A stretch of DNA of 64,000 nucleotides, taken from Apostichopus japonicus. Taxonomy: Eukaryota > Echinodermata > Holothuroidea > Aspidochirotida > Stichopodidae. The translations under genes were made by a program, and so were the position numbers. The stretch covers positions 9,213,984 through 9,277,983 of the forward strand of contig NC_092564.1 of NCBI RefSeq assembly GCF_037975245.1, read 5' to 3'. The notes under the pieces were generated by a model. The model was not told where the DNA came from. It saw only the letters and a program-made list of their open reading frames with translations, and did not search any database. How positions within the stretch are numbered: position 1 is the first letter of the stretch; the number at the start of each line of letters is the position of its first letter. Shown in pieces: positions 25,310 to 36,210 of the stretch.

Positions 25310-26761
25310 AGATCAATCTGTGCATCAAACAAAGCCAAAAAAAATAGAAAAGTGAAAAAAAGAAAGAAACAAGAAAGAAAAAGGGAACTCAACTGACAGC
25401 GACAGGTCATACATTTGTCTTTAATATAAAGTTGTAAGTATCATGATTGCTGAAGTAACTAATCTACAACAGTAAAGCATGGAAGGATGAAACTATTAAA
25501 ATAGAGAAACAAAAGATCAATGGATATAGAAGTTACAACTAATGCAGACAATTTTGATAACCAATTTATATCAAAGCCTACTTATTATAATGGGAGGCTA
25601 AATAGAAACAAACTTTGTAAAACCTAATGAATGTAGAACCTCTATCCCTAACATAGTTTTGAAGAAAAAAAATATATAAAAAAAAGGGGGGAGAGTTGCA
25701 TCTTGTAACATCACACAAAATTTTAAAAAATAGCTATAAATCAATTTGGACAGATGAAACAGGACTCACAGGAGTACATATTTAATCATTTGGTATATGC
25801 TTTTACTGTTGTATGTACAGTAAAAAGTGAAGTTAAATTGCAGCAGCAGGCCTAGTACCACTGGTATGAAGTAAGCTAGTATTATTACTAACGTAGTTGT
25901 AGTAGAACTAGGCTAGTATACTAATAGTAGAAGGCGAGGCCTACGGATAGCTAGCGTTGCCTATCTAACTAAGCTTGATCTTCTTTTTCTTACTTCTTCT
26001 TGGGAATGTTGGTTTTGCCAGTAAAACAGAGAGATTCCCCGTAACAAATTGCTTCATATTTCTGTAATGTGCTCGTCTCTATGTTGCTCACCAAAGACTA
26101 ACTTACTAACGTTGACAGTCTACGCGTATCCAGGTGTATTTTCTGATTATGGCCAGGTTAGGCCAACATAAACTGAAGTACAGCCCGTCAGCCAAAGGAT
26201 AGTCAACTTATTACACACGCACCGTGAACGTAAGACCAATTTGAAATAGGGCTGACGGTCTCTCCTCAATAATAAATTCACTAACTTTGTATAAGAACAT
26301 AATATACTAGTTTCGCCAAAAGAAGTTTATGTGGAGGTAACTTTCTCGGAGAAGTTGCAAACTTGGTAGGCATTGGTAACTTGGTAACCTAGGTAGCTTA
26401 ATATCATTGTTATCGAATGTGTGAAATGAAGGCTGATTATTGAGCCAAATTAATTTCACTCAAGTCTTATTCTTGGTTTCATTGGTTCTGTTGTCAGGTC
26501 GACCATCGATAAACTCAGTGTAGGCCCTAGGCCTAGTTCACTCCACCAGTTTCACGAAATCTTACGCAACGATTTGTCACTCCAACTACTAAGTTAAACC
26601 TACCGTTGTCATTTAAATTGAAAAGCCATATCCTAGTTTAAACCATTGTCCCCAGAAGAAGTAATTTGGTTCATCTTGTTCTAAGTAGCAATATCGCATT
26701 GTTAAGTGTTAGTTTTATCCTAAGTAAGTAAGGGCTACCTAAACTATAGGCCTCAGTATGA
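25310..26761. other. upstream region of the LRR gene; head-to-head interval
   Basis: This stretch should contain the LRR gene promoter and 5'UTR. A minus-strand AG acceptor (GATGCACAG) at about 25318 could end a 5'UTR intron. CG dinucleotides become more frequent from about 26100 to 26600. No TATA-type promoter or coding exon can be placed with confidence. Confidence 0.4.
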
Positions 26762-27066
26762 CCTTAAGTTACAAAGTGGCTATTGTTACGACTAGTCGTA
26801 AGAATAATTCCCGACTACGCATGCGCAGTTGCTATTTTCATGACCAGGAGTACTATTTTTACGACGAGGAGAAACAATAATTTCCGGTTAGGGTTAGGGT
26901 AAGGGTTAGGATTGAGGTTTAGGGTTATATTTAGGGTTAGGGTTACCCCTACTACATGCGCAGTTGCTTTATTTACTTTACTGCGCTTGAATTTGCCTTT
27001 GTCGTAAGAATAGTTTATAAATAATTGTTACGACTCGTCGTAAGAATAGCCACGGCCCTTAAGTTA
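26762..27066. mobile_element. 285-bp TIR element (MITE-like) with internal telomere-like repeat and 10-bp TSD
   Basis: Terminal inverted repeats of ~34 bp, about 30 matching, lie at 26776-26809 (starting gtggctattgttacgac) and 27020-27053 (ending gtcgtaagaatagccac). Each TIR holds a palindrome of the form ttacgacnngtcgtaa. Outside them the exact 10-mer ccttaagtta occurs at 26762-26771 and 27057-27066, a likely target-site duplication. The direct repeat catgcgcagttgct lies inside both ends (about 26819 and 26956). There is no room for a transposase, so it is a non-autonomous element. The superfamily is uncertain; the TTAA inside the duplication leaves a TTAA-targeting family possible. Confidence 0.75.
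26886..26945 (+). repeat. interstitial telomere-like (TTAGGG) repeat
   Basis: About 60 bases made of ggttaggg-type hexamers with degenerate units (gtaagggttaggattgagg). It lies in the centre of the TIR element at 26772-27056 rather than at a chromosome end. Confidence 0.85.
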
Positions 27067-28059
27067 AGACCTTAATTTTTGGTAGCCTAGCCTTACTTGT
27101 TTCACCAAGGTCCTAGGACAAAGGCAAGTCCTTAGGTGTAGTTGCACTAATACGAGGAAGGGTTATTTGTTTTTATTATTAAGTAGTAACAAGTGGAATG
27201 ATTTTACTAGGCTACACATATATACCTAGGTCTTGTCATGTTTGATGCCTAGCCTAAAGTAGTTGTGTTTAGATGCTGTTTTCTTATCACATTAGGCCTA
27301 TATCCACTTTATAATTTTAGGCCAATTTTTTAATTCAAAAACTATGTTTAGGTGAAATATTTCTCTCTAAGGCTTGATTAATTGTTCACATGTACCTTTA
27401 CACTTATGGCCTACAGTCCATTATCTTACCCAACAGTTAGTTGTACTCTTTTCACACTTTAGTAATCAAATCAAATCTCTGTATCCAAAAAGGTTTTAGG
27501 CTTATGAATCTACTTTACTTTTTGTATCAGGTAAGCTACAGTTTCTCGCAGAGCTTGAGAAGAATTTGTTTTAAATCTCCTTCCCATGAACACAACTTCA
27601 TTGTTGCCCATTTGGGACTAGTTAAGACTATCTTCCAGCAAACTCAAAGTCCTGTTTTATGATCTTTTTTTATATTTCCAGCTGTATCCATAGTTAGATT
27701 GGCCTACAGTTTTTGACTTGACTTGTAATTTGCTGGTGGTATGTCTGTAGTTTGTAGTGTGCTTAATTTAGTTAGATAGCAAAATCATTCTGAAAGTGAA
27801 GTCTTATAACCTTGAAAGAAACTCCAGTTTGTAGAGTATCAGCTGAAACTATTGAAGAATTTTACCAAATTGGGAATCAGTTGTTGCAGTATTTCAGGTG
27901 TTGTAGCTTTTTAACATTTAACATCAGTCGATGAGTACACATCGTCAAAGGGCCTGCTCGTTTGTTTGAATTTAGTTTGTCATATTCAGACAAGGTCTAT
28001 GACACGGAAGAATGTTTTGAGGACTTCTGACATATGTATATTGTAAGTCCTTTAGATCC
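27067..28059. other. upstream region / probable 5'UTR intron of SLC25A44
   Basis: A first non-coding exon and promoter of SLC25A44 should lie in or before this stretch, because coding exon 1 is preceded by a splice acceptor at 28323. I cannot place the donor. A 73-codon frame at 27441 has no family resemblance. Confidence 0.4.
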
Positions 28060-28282
28060 TCCTGCAAGTAGGAACCCGCGAAGAAGCCATCATTGGCTTA
28101 TCAAAGCCGCAAGCTGACCGAAGTCAGTCTCTTTGATTCGTATTTTAACGTCCATAATTAAGACATTTCAATTGCCAACCACTCTGTAACTGGACTACAA
28201 ACATCAATCTTGGAGTGACTCGAACTCGGGACCTTATATTTGAAAGGCACCGGCGTTAACCACTGAGCTAACACTCCCTATA
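28060..28282 (-). mobile_element. tRNA-derived SINE, family B
   Basis: On the minus strand the head begins gggagtgttagctcagtggt (A box tagctcagtgg) and includes gagttcgagtc (B box, complement of 28217-28227). The first seven bases can pair with the cactcca at the end of the head over six positions, so much of an acceptor stem remains. The anticodon and T arms do not fold properly, and a non-tRNA body continues to about 28060. This indicates a SINE rather than a working tRNA gene. No clear target-site duplication was found. Confidence 0.75.
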
Positions 28283-28323
28283 TTCTTTTGGGTGAAGCCT
28301 TTCTTTTGCTTTTATCCTTTCAG

Positions 28324-28356
28324 AAGTATACAAATTTGGTGTGAGCAAGAACTGAA
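28324..28356 (+). other. SLC25A44 5'UTR segment after a splice acceptor
   Basis: A long pyrimidine tract ending ttttatcctttcag closes at 28323, and 33 bases then lead to the start codon. This implies an upstream non-coding exon. G at -3 and G at +4 give a strong start context. Confidence 0.7.
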
Positions 28357-28990
28357 ATGGAAACAATGTTAGAGAAAGATTCACCAGAGGTAATGGCAGC
28401 ATCAAGCAGGAGGGTCAAAATTATTGAACTGCAAGACATGGACATCAAGAGATTCATAATGAGTGGCTGCTGCCTCTCTTTGTTTATACGAGGTTCCATT
28501 TATCCAACCAACCTAGTGAAAACCAGACTCCAAGTCCAAACCAGAAATTCATATTACAATGGAACATGGGATGCCTTTAGAAAGATATTTCGATATGAGG
28601 GTATACGTGGGTTTTACAAAGGGTTCTTTGTTAGTATATTCGGTATAGTCGGTGAGCAGTCTTACATTCTGACCTATGAGATGACTCGTAGGGCCTGCGG
28701 TGATTTAGATAATACAGTCAGGTCTTTCATTGCTGGTGGCACAGCTTCACTGGTTTCTCAAACTATAAGGGTTCCCTTAGATGTCATTACACAGAAACTG
28801 ATGCTTCTCGGACAAACGGCGGATGGTAAGACATCCATCCGGAAAGTCGGCATCCAAGATATGGTCAAAATTATGCAAGAAATACATGGAAGGCATGGGC
28901 TTGGAGGATTCTATAGGGGTTATCTGGCAGCCTTGTTGACTAACGTACCCAACAGTGCTCTCTTTTGGCCTTTTTATCATTTTTATTCAG
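28357..28990 (+). CDS. SLC25A44 coding exon 1
   Basis: It encodes residues 1-211 plus one base. It ends at TTCAG before gtaagcc (phase 1) and covers carrier repeats 1 and 2. Confidence 0.95.
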
Positions 28991-31654
28991 GTAAGCCAGG
29001 TAAGGTAACTGTATGCACCTGATCTACTCAAAATATGCTTTAAAGTGATCACTTTTACTGAGAGTTGAACATGAATGCACCACAATTATAAAAGATAATA
29101 TTATGTGTTATATTACTGTACTTAAATGGTGTTGCTTCAAAGAACAGTTTGGACTTTGTGATTGAAAAGTAGATGTACAACATCTGGAAAAGTTGAATAT
29201 TCCCATAGTTTCTTAACAGTTGAACAGGTTTCATCCCAAATAGAAAAACGATTCGCTCCTAAAAAGTAATTAATTAAACAATAGATAAGGTAAAGAAATA
29301 CCAACCAAATACCAACCAATCAGCCATTTGTTCGCATCTGTTTGCTTTTATCTACAATTTTGTGCTCAATTTACCAAGGTTTTAAAAATTCAGAAATAAG
29401 TATGCAGTTTTCAAAATCACTGATAATTGTTGAATATGTTGAGCTCTGAAGCTCAACATGGTCCTGTCATTCAAAGTGAGATGGCAGCTCTCAACTTGAC
29501 ATGATGTGATCTCGAATGAGCTTAATTGAATTAATTTGATTTGATTCATTCATTTATTTTCTGATCTATATACAGGATTCATCTGCGTCTAACACTCTAC
29601 AGGGGTAAACTATGTCTTTATGTTACAGCAAGGCCTCAGTCACTTTCTTTCTCATTCTACATCTGTTCTGGAAAAATCATTTCACCTTCTTTTCCCCAAT
29701 TCATTTGATAGTATCATCAAATCTAGTCAAAATAGTTCAATTAAGTAGAAAATGCTTTACTTCTTTTAGCTCTGCTTTTGTTTCTCCACTTTTTAAGTTG
29801 TAGATGACATTATTAATATAGCATACTTTTTGTGCTCATGTACCAAATATGGAGCTAAGGATGTACTAAAGATCGACCAGCATTTGTGTAAGGAATCATC
29901 GTAATGTATTCTTTGACTTATTCATGTAATTCAGCGACGTTTGGACCTACATACGTTGATTGTCACCACATTCTGTGACCCTATATGATTGAGTATTTGA
30001 CCCCTATGAGCAAAATTGTGTAGTAGGACTAGGTAGCTCTGTGGATTTTTTCTAAGGGATATGTTCAACAAGTGTTCTTGCATTTATTAGTTTTTTTATT
30101 GGAAAACCTGAGTTAATTCCTTTACATGAATCATGTTTTGTTATTAAAACCAATTCAAATTGAATGAACTCCTTTACATGAATCATGGTTTGTTAAATTT
30201 AAAACCAACATGGTTTCTGTTTTGCTTGCTTTTTTCACCAGAAAATTTAGCTAGTTTATTGAACAGTACTGCCAACACCTTTCCACCACTTATAGTTGTA
30301 CAGGCCTGTGCCGGGCCTATGGCTGGATGCACTGCTGCCATTTTAACTAATCCGATGGACATTATCAGGACACGGTTACAGGTACCATCTTCTCCTCCAA
30401 GTCTTGCAGAAAAGATTAGCAGCTATTTTATGTTGAAATATGTTGCAAAATGCATTCTTTTCATGATATCTTTTTCAGGTTTTTAATTATCGAACACTTT
30501 TAACAAATTGTTGTCCAAGATTGTTACATTACTGACAAACTTTCAACATATTAGGTCATAGTACTTGTACCAATGTACTCAATCCCTTTATGAGATAATC
30601 AGGCCTTCACAGTTTAAACCATTTTTGTAAAAGAAACACAAGTGAATAGTAAGTTGTGAAAGTTTCGGCTATGAGCTCACTTCAACCGATTTCTGATGAC
30701 CTGTACAGGGCCAGATTTGCTTATGCAGGGCCAGTGGACTGTGGGGACCCTTCTTGCAACCTACTAATAATTACGATGTAAATGATATTAATATAACTGT
30801 TTAATAACTGTTAGATATACATGAATTGAACAAACGAGATCGCTAAACTGTAAACTTGCAAGGCATCACTGCAGTGTTACAGTAGCACTATTGTGCTAGG
30901 TATGGCCCATAGCAGGAATAATTGCTATTTATTTACAGTATAATTGCACATCGCGTAAACATATCTCAGGTATTCAGATCTCGATGGGACGGTCAAAGTG
31001 TCTATCGTGTTATTCGTGTACGGTATATATTTTGTCTCCATCTATGTACTACGGCCATTTTGTAGTGTGGACATAGGTTAGGAGTCTGTTGGTCCCACAC
31101 TAAATCCGGCACTGGACCGGCATGTATCATCTTTTACTAGCTATGTTACATTTTCAAAACAGAAGAAATCAACAAGATTCCATTCTTGAGATTTTTTTTT
31201 CAAATGATAAAAATTCCAAAATGAGTTAAAACTGGAAATTGGATAGCCACCCGTTGTAATGAGTAAGTTAACAAACCATTTGACTTGCCATAAATTTATG
31301 CTCACAGTAGGTGGCTACTTTAATATCATCATAGAATAACTGTGTTCTTGGCTGCTGTGCATTGTGTTCCCATCAAATATTAAATGTATAAACCAAATGT
31401 TCTGTGAGATAGAGTTTAGATACTAATCTTGAGTTGTGAAATGCTTTACAGTGCATGAATGCATGTTCTGATTTTTCTTGTAGGTTACAGGTGGTCGCTC
31501 CATCACTAGGACATTTTCTAAACTTATGCAAGAGGAAGGTGCTAAAGGATTGACAAAGGGTTTAACAGCAAGGGTTCTTTCAACTATACCAAACAGCTTT
31601 GTAATGATGGTCGGTTATGAAACTATCAAGAAATTTAGCGCCCACCAACTATGA
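28357..31654 (+). CDS. mitochondrial branched-chain amino acid carrier SLC25A44, 3 coding exons, 314 aa
   Basis: Exons 28357-28990, 30242-30381 and 31484-31654 join in phase to give 314 residues, the length I recall for human SLC25A44. The protein should lie in the inner mitochondrial membrane and import branched-chain amino acids; this function is known for the mammalian carrier and inferred here. The three carrier repeats are visible, each with a matrix-side motif: YPTNLVKTRLQ (residues 49-59), VPLDVITQKLM (139-149) and NPMDIIRTRLQ (248-258). Only the third keeps the canonical PxDxxR; the first has Asn for the acid and the second lacks the basic residue. Glycine motifs EGIRGFYKG (81-89) and GLGGFYRG (181-188) follow repeats 1 and 2. 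QSYILTYE, FWPFYHFY and TNPMD match the SLC25A44 subfamily well. It has no obvious presequence. Confidence 0.95.
28991..30241 (+). other. SLC25A44 intron 1
   Basis: AT-rich intron with no recognised repeat or RNA. The motif tcctttacatgaatcatg occurs twice at about 30116 and 30171, a short local duplication just before exon 2. Confidence 0.55.
30242..30381 (+). CDS. SLC25A44 coding exon 2
   Basis: The acceptor tttttcaccag ends at 30241. The first two bases complete a Glu codon, and 46 codons follow to TTACAG before gtacca. It carries the third carrier signature, TNPMDIIRTRLQ. Confidence 0.95.
30382..31483 (+). other. SLC25A44 intron 2
   Basis: AT-rich intron between coding exons 2 and 3. No mobile element is recognised. 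Confidence 0.55.
31484..31654 (+). CDS. SLC25A44 coding exon 3
   Basis: The acceptor atttttcttgtag ends at 31483. Fifty-six codons encode the last two helices (GLTKGLTARVLSTIPNSF, VGYETIKKF), then TGA at 31652-31654. A consensus donor gtaagt starts at 31656, so the 3'UTR is probably spliced. Confidence 0.95.
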   Translation, partial: VTGGRSITRTFSKLMQEEGAKGLTKGLTARVLSTIPNSFVMMVGYETIKKFSAHQL

Positions 31655-34600
31655 GGTAAGTATCCGATAATTGGTCAGAACCAAAACGATTGTACTAACA
31701 ATTCTTTTGGCAACAGGGCAAATTTTTACGGATTACTTCCAGTTGTCCTTTGGACAACCATGTCTTACTTTTTTGTTGTCCAAAGAGCACATTTGGTTGT
31801 CCAAATAAATGTAGTAATATAACAAGGAATATTGTTTACACTGTAGGGGAGATGTGTAGGTTTGTTGAATACAATACCAATATGTACACTGAAGGGGAGG
31901 TGTGTAGGTTTGTTGAATAGAATACCAATATGTATATTGTAGGAGAGATGTGTCAGTTTGGTGAATAGAATATCAGTTTTGGGCCCGTAAAACTCCCCTT
32001 GGGGTGGACTTAGGCCTCCCACTATATTTGTTTTCAGTATCTCCAAAGTGATAGAGGGTGATATCAGTTTATCATTTTCACTTATTCGTGGTATTTATTT
32101 ACAAGTCAATTTGTATTTGACGTAAACAACAAGCCTTCAGCTGGACGACCTCCAGAGCTCATTTTGGCAGTGTGAACAGAAATTTTGTCGTATATCGTAT
32201 GACCATTAAAAAATTGCCCTGATCAAGGATATTTTTCAAGTTCTTTTTCAATCAAGATTATTTGTCCTTCATGGGCTGTCACTAGAACAAAGAACATTGT
32301 GAATTTTAGAACAATGCAGAGGAAGCAATATGAACCAGTAATTGTTTTATTCACATTGTTAGTTCATTGAAAGGCTCTTGATTTGACCACCTGAATGAAA
32401 ATCTCATCTCAGGAGAATGAAGGCAGCCCTGAAAAGTTTGAATAATTATAACCTTTAGGAAGGATACTGTCCATGTTCTTGTTAATGCAATGTTCTTCAT
32501 GTAGTGGCAACCATCACCGGTTATTAATATCAATGAATAATATACATGAAAATAACCTTACATCTCCTCAAGAAGTATAAATGAACTGACTTTCTTAGAT
32601 CCACAATCTCATTCTATCCAAAAGCACGTATTCTATCCAAAAGCACTTGACCTTCTCACCTTAATTCAAATTTCTATTTCAGACAATAAAGAAAAAAATT
32701 CTCTCAGTTTTGTGTTCATTTTCCTGAAGTAAACTTGAAACACAATTTCCACCCAAATTTTGAGATTTGTTCAGCTTTGGATGGAGTATGTACAGTACAA
32801 TGAATCGCTAGTTAAATTTAGTCAGTTTTAATTGTGTTGAAAGGAAATGAAGCATAAAGAGACAATCAAACAAGAATTCAGTAAAAAATGTAAGAAATAA
32901 ATAAAACTCAGATACTAATAATTCAGTGGGATGCTTTAATGAAACTAAAATAATCTAAAATCTGAAAACATTTCAGTGATATTATTGAATAACATTTTCC
33001 TGCAAGATTTGTTCAGCTATGGATGGATTATGTACAGTACAATAAATCGCTAGTTAAATTTCAAGCTGTTTTTTATTGGATAACCCAGAAGGTATAATTC
33101 ATTTCTTCCTAGTCAGGAATGTGATGTATTGAATTTTGAAAATATTCCATCTTCCATTCCTTGTCTTTATAATCCAATATATGATATGTTATTTATTATG
33201 CCACTTTTTTTGCATGAAGAAGATTTTTCAATAATTCCTATTCATCATATACTAATGCAAATTATTCTTGGATACAATGTCAGGTTTATTTTGCCAGCCA
33301 TAACAAAGGTTAAATTGGAAGACGTTGCACTTGTAAAACCAAGTAGTAGTGTTTCTTTTACCACTTATATATTCCTCAAGTAATTGTATTTCACTGTTTA
33401 AGTTTTTTTTCTTCATAAAGTAGAGTATCTCTGCCATTTAGCTATTTGTGTCAGACCATTAAGATCTTTATAGTGATATAGCATCGTAATAGATCATATC
33501 ATTTTCTGCTGATAGGCAACAGGGACATCAGAAAGGAAAAGCAGAATGAAACCCAAAGATCTTTGCCTCCCTCCCCCATCCCTCTCCCCTCCCTCTCCCT
33601 CTCACCCTCTCCCTCATATTTTAGTCAAAATTATTATCATCATGACTTTAATGAAATTGAACTGTGACAGTATTGTGCATGTTGTACACATGTGTGGCTG
33701 TCTGTTTAGTTCTTGAGATTGTTCTTGCTTACTGCCCTCAATCAGTATGTTCAGGTTAGACTTGTGGAGTATGTATCACAGCAGTACAGATAGGTAGCAT
33801 TCTCGGTTATATTTCTATGGTGCAGTATTTACAATATTGTCTTTTTTAATGAATAGCCCCTCTAAACGGAGCATCACTGGTTGACAGTATTGTTACACAA
33901 ATATCATTACTTTAAATTGCATACATGTGTAAAAATGGTTAAAGAAACTGAATTTGTAGTATATTTTCGGTGCAGATCTGAAGCATTGTATTTATTATTA
34001 TGTGGATATGGTTTCGGATTGTCATGAATATTGTTTACAAGATATGCCCACTGTAGGTGTCACATCACTGGATTCAATGTATTCCCTATATGCTGTGAAG
34101 ACATCCATACATACAATATGTCATGCTAAATTAAATATTAAAGAGAACTTTTGCTCCATTTTTACGTATCTGATTGAAATATTTAAAAGTGAATGTGCAA
34201 AAAAGAAATATAAAAAGAAAGAAAGAAATATGTACTTTTTTTTAAAGTCATCCATTAGCCTTTTTACAAAATTTGGTGAATGACAAATACTGATAGTTGA
34301 TCATTTTATTTAGCAACGGGCAAATTTCAACTACATAATTAATAGTAATTCATTTGCATGAATTTTTGGGCCTTCTTTTGCTGTTTAAATGGTGATTATT
34401 AAAGCAGAAATTGAACTTCTGTTTTACTGTAATTATAGCAAAAACTGTCAACCAAGTAGAGGTAATTTTGCTGATTCAGTTTTTTATTAAATCTGGGATG
34501 AATGATCAAATATGTTACAAGTATCATGCTTTAAATTGAAATGTGTCAGATTATGAGAAATATCTAGTTTGAATGTTTCTGTAATATTGAAAAGCAATAG

Positions 34601-35790
34601 CAAATTCTAGTATCCATGTTTTTCCCTCTTTTGCTTTATATTTTCTTAAGAAAGGTAACACCCTGGAAAACTTCAAGAAAGTTCGTTTTTTAAAAAGTAC
34701 ATTTTGTAATAATTTGTGAGGCTTTTGATGATGATTTCAAGAAATAGAATTTGTTGACATTCATTTTTACTTGTGCAGTTGAAACCTGTCAGCAAAAGCA
34801 AATGATTCTTCAATAACCAGATGGTTAAAGGGCTTCATTTAAATATAGCCCATTGTAGAGTTGTTTATATGTACACAATTTTGTAACATCCTGTCCATTA
34901 AAAATAGAAGGAACGGTTTCTTTGTGTTTTCTGGGATACTTGCACAATGCTCTTTTTCAAACAATCTCCATTATTTTATATCTCAGCATCAGTGGCAGCT
35001 GTGAAGCTGGGGGAATGGCGTGTCCACTTTTCTTTTACCTCTTGTGTGTTTTATATTTGTACAACTATTGCGCCCTTACAGTAGTCCCCCTTTAAAGTAC
35101 AGTGGGAGATACCTCATCTTCACCTCTTGTTGCAATGCCTCCTCTCACCCCTGTCTTTTCCCCCCTGTACCGACTGCCTTCCCTAGGTATGAAATGGCAA
35201 AATACAGTTTAAATCTCTAGCTATTATGGTTGTTGCCCTTAGGGTTCAAGTCTTTATAAATCCCACGCAACGTGAAATCCCAGGAAGCAATTTATTTGAA
35301 CTTATGATACTTACGATCAAACTTGCTTAAAGGTTGATTGTAATTGATATCCAGTCTGTTTACTGTTTCATCATAGTAAAAAATAGGAAAGTGAAGTGGA
35401 AAGTTACCCTGATCATCATCACTTCTACTCCTCCTCATACCACCCTCGGATATGAAGATGTCATAACAACAACAAAAAAAGAAAAAAAGAATTGCTGCTT
35501 GAGTAGCAGTCTTGTAAGGAGGCATGATATGAGTGACTAAATATTTACTTCACTTAATCACTTACGATTTCGATTTATTTTAAACCAGTATAAATATAAA
35601 ATATTTATAAATAGGCGTACATCAAAAAACAGTTCTTGTTAAGATTAAAAAAATGATATGGTAAATGGTAAGTGAAAGAAATAAGATTGTTAAATGGTTT
35701 AAACATAAAATGATGAAACAGTCATTACTGAAACTATAATAAAGGTTCTAAACTATCAAATTGTATAAAAATTGCTGCACGGTAGCAATG
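31655..35790. other. downstream of SLC25A44; probable 3'UTR and intergenic sequence
   Basis: The donor at 31656 could join the acceptor tttctatttcag ending at 32682, which is followed at once by acaataaag. The actual polyadenylation site is not clear. A local triplication with tgaataraataccaatatg lies at about 31860-31980. A near repeat of ttgttcagctntggatggan and tgtacagtacaat occurs at 32768-32820 and 33008-33063. A CT-rich tract lies at 33565-33620. No further gene is recognised. Confidence 0.45.
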
Positions 35791-35935
35791 TTACCTGTCT
35801 TCCCACAACAGCTGCACTCTTGATCTACCATGTCTAGAGTTGCATCCGGTAACCTTTTAGCACCGCCCTCAGTCCAATCTGCAGCTTTCCATGTCATCCT
35901 ACCATCCAAAGTGTCAGAACCTCTGGAGTTACGTC
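35791..35935 (+). repeat. ~150-bp dispersed repeat family, copy 2
   Basis: It starts ttacctgtcttcccacaaca, has catgtctagagttgcatccg and gtaaccttttagcaccgccc in the middle, and ends atcctaccatccaaagtgtc. The order of blocks is the same as in the copies at 8122, 38831, 47494, 54036 and 61401. Confidence 0.8.
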
Positions 35936-36080
35936 AATGGCAAAATGTCAATGTCTGAAACAAATGTGTTAAATTTTGTCTTGATAGCTCTAGACATTAA
36001 AGACACTCTGAGTTAATGACTTAAATCAATAAAATTACTGGTAATGGCTGGAGTCAACATTCAAGTGAAGTGACTTAATA

Positions 36081-36210
36081 GTAGGCGTTGTGGTCAAATG
36101 GCTTAAAGGCAATGGACTTGCGTCTGAGGATTGCAGGTTCAAGCCCTGGGTATATCATTAGGTTGTGTCTTTTGGCAAAGCACTTCATGAAGTGCCTCTC
36201 TATACCCAGG
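36081..36210 (+). mobile_element. tRNA-derived SINE, family A, copy 2 (with complete head)
   Basis: The tRNA-like head starts near ggcgttgtggtcaaatggct (A box 36091-36101) and includes ggttcaagccc (B box 36136-36146). The body has tcttttggcaaagcacttca and tgcctctctatacccaggtg, matching the copy at 20250-20530. Its 3' part runs directly into the 24-bp minisatellite at 36211, which replaces the rest of the element. The head resembles a serine or leucine tRNA but lacks full stems. Confidence 0.8.

Noticed and set aside
26886-26945. True telomere or chromosome-fusion point
   Set aside because: The repeat is short and degenerate, and sits inside a TIR-bounded element with a target-site duplication.
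28210-28282. Functional tRNA gene on the minus strand
   Set aside because: A and B boxes and part of an acceptor stem are present, but the anticodon and T arms do not fold and a SINE body follows.
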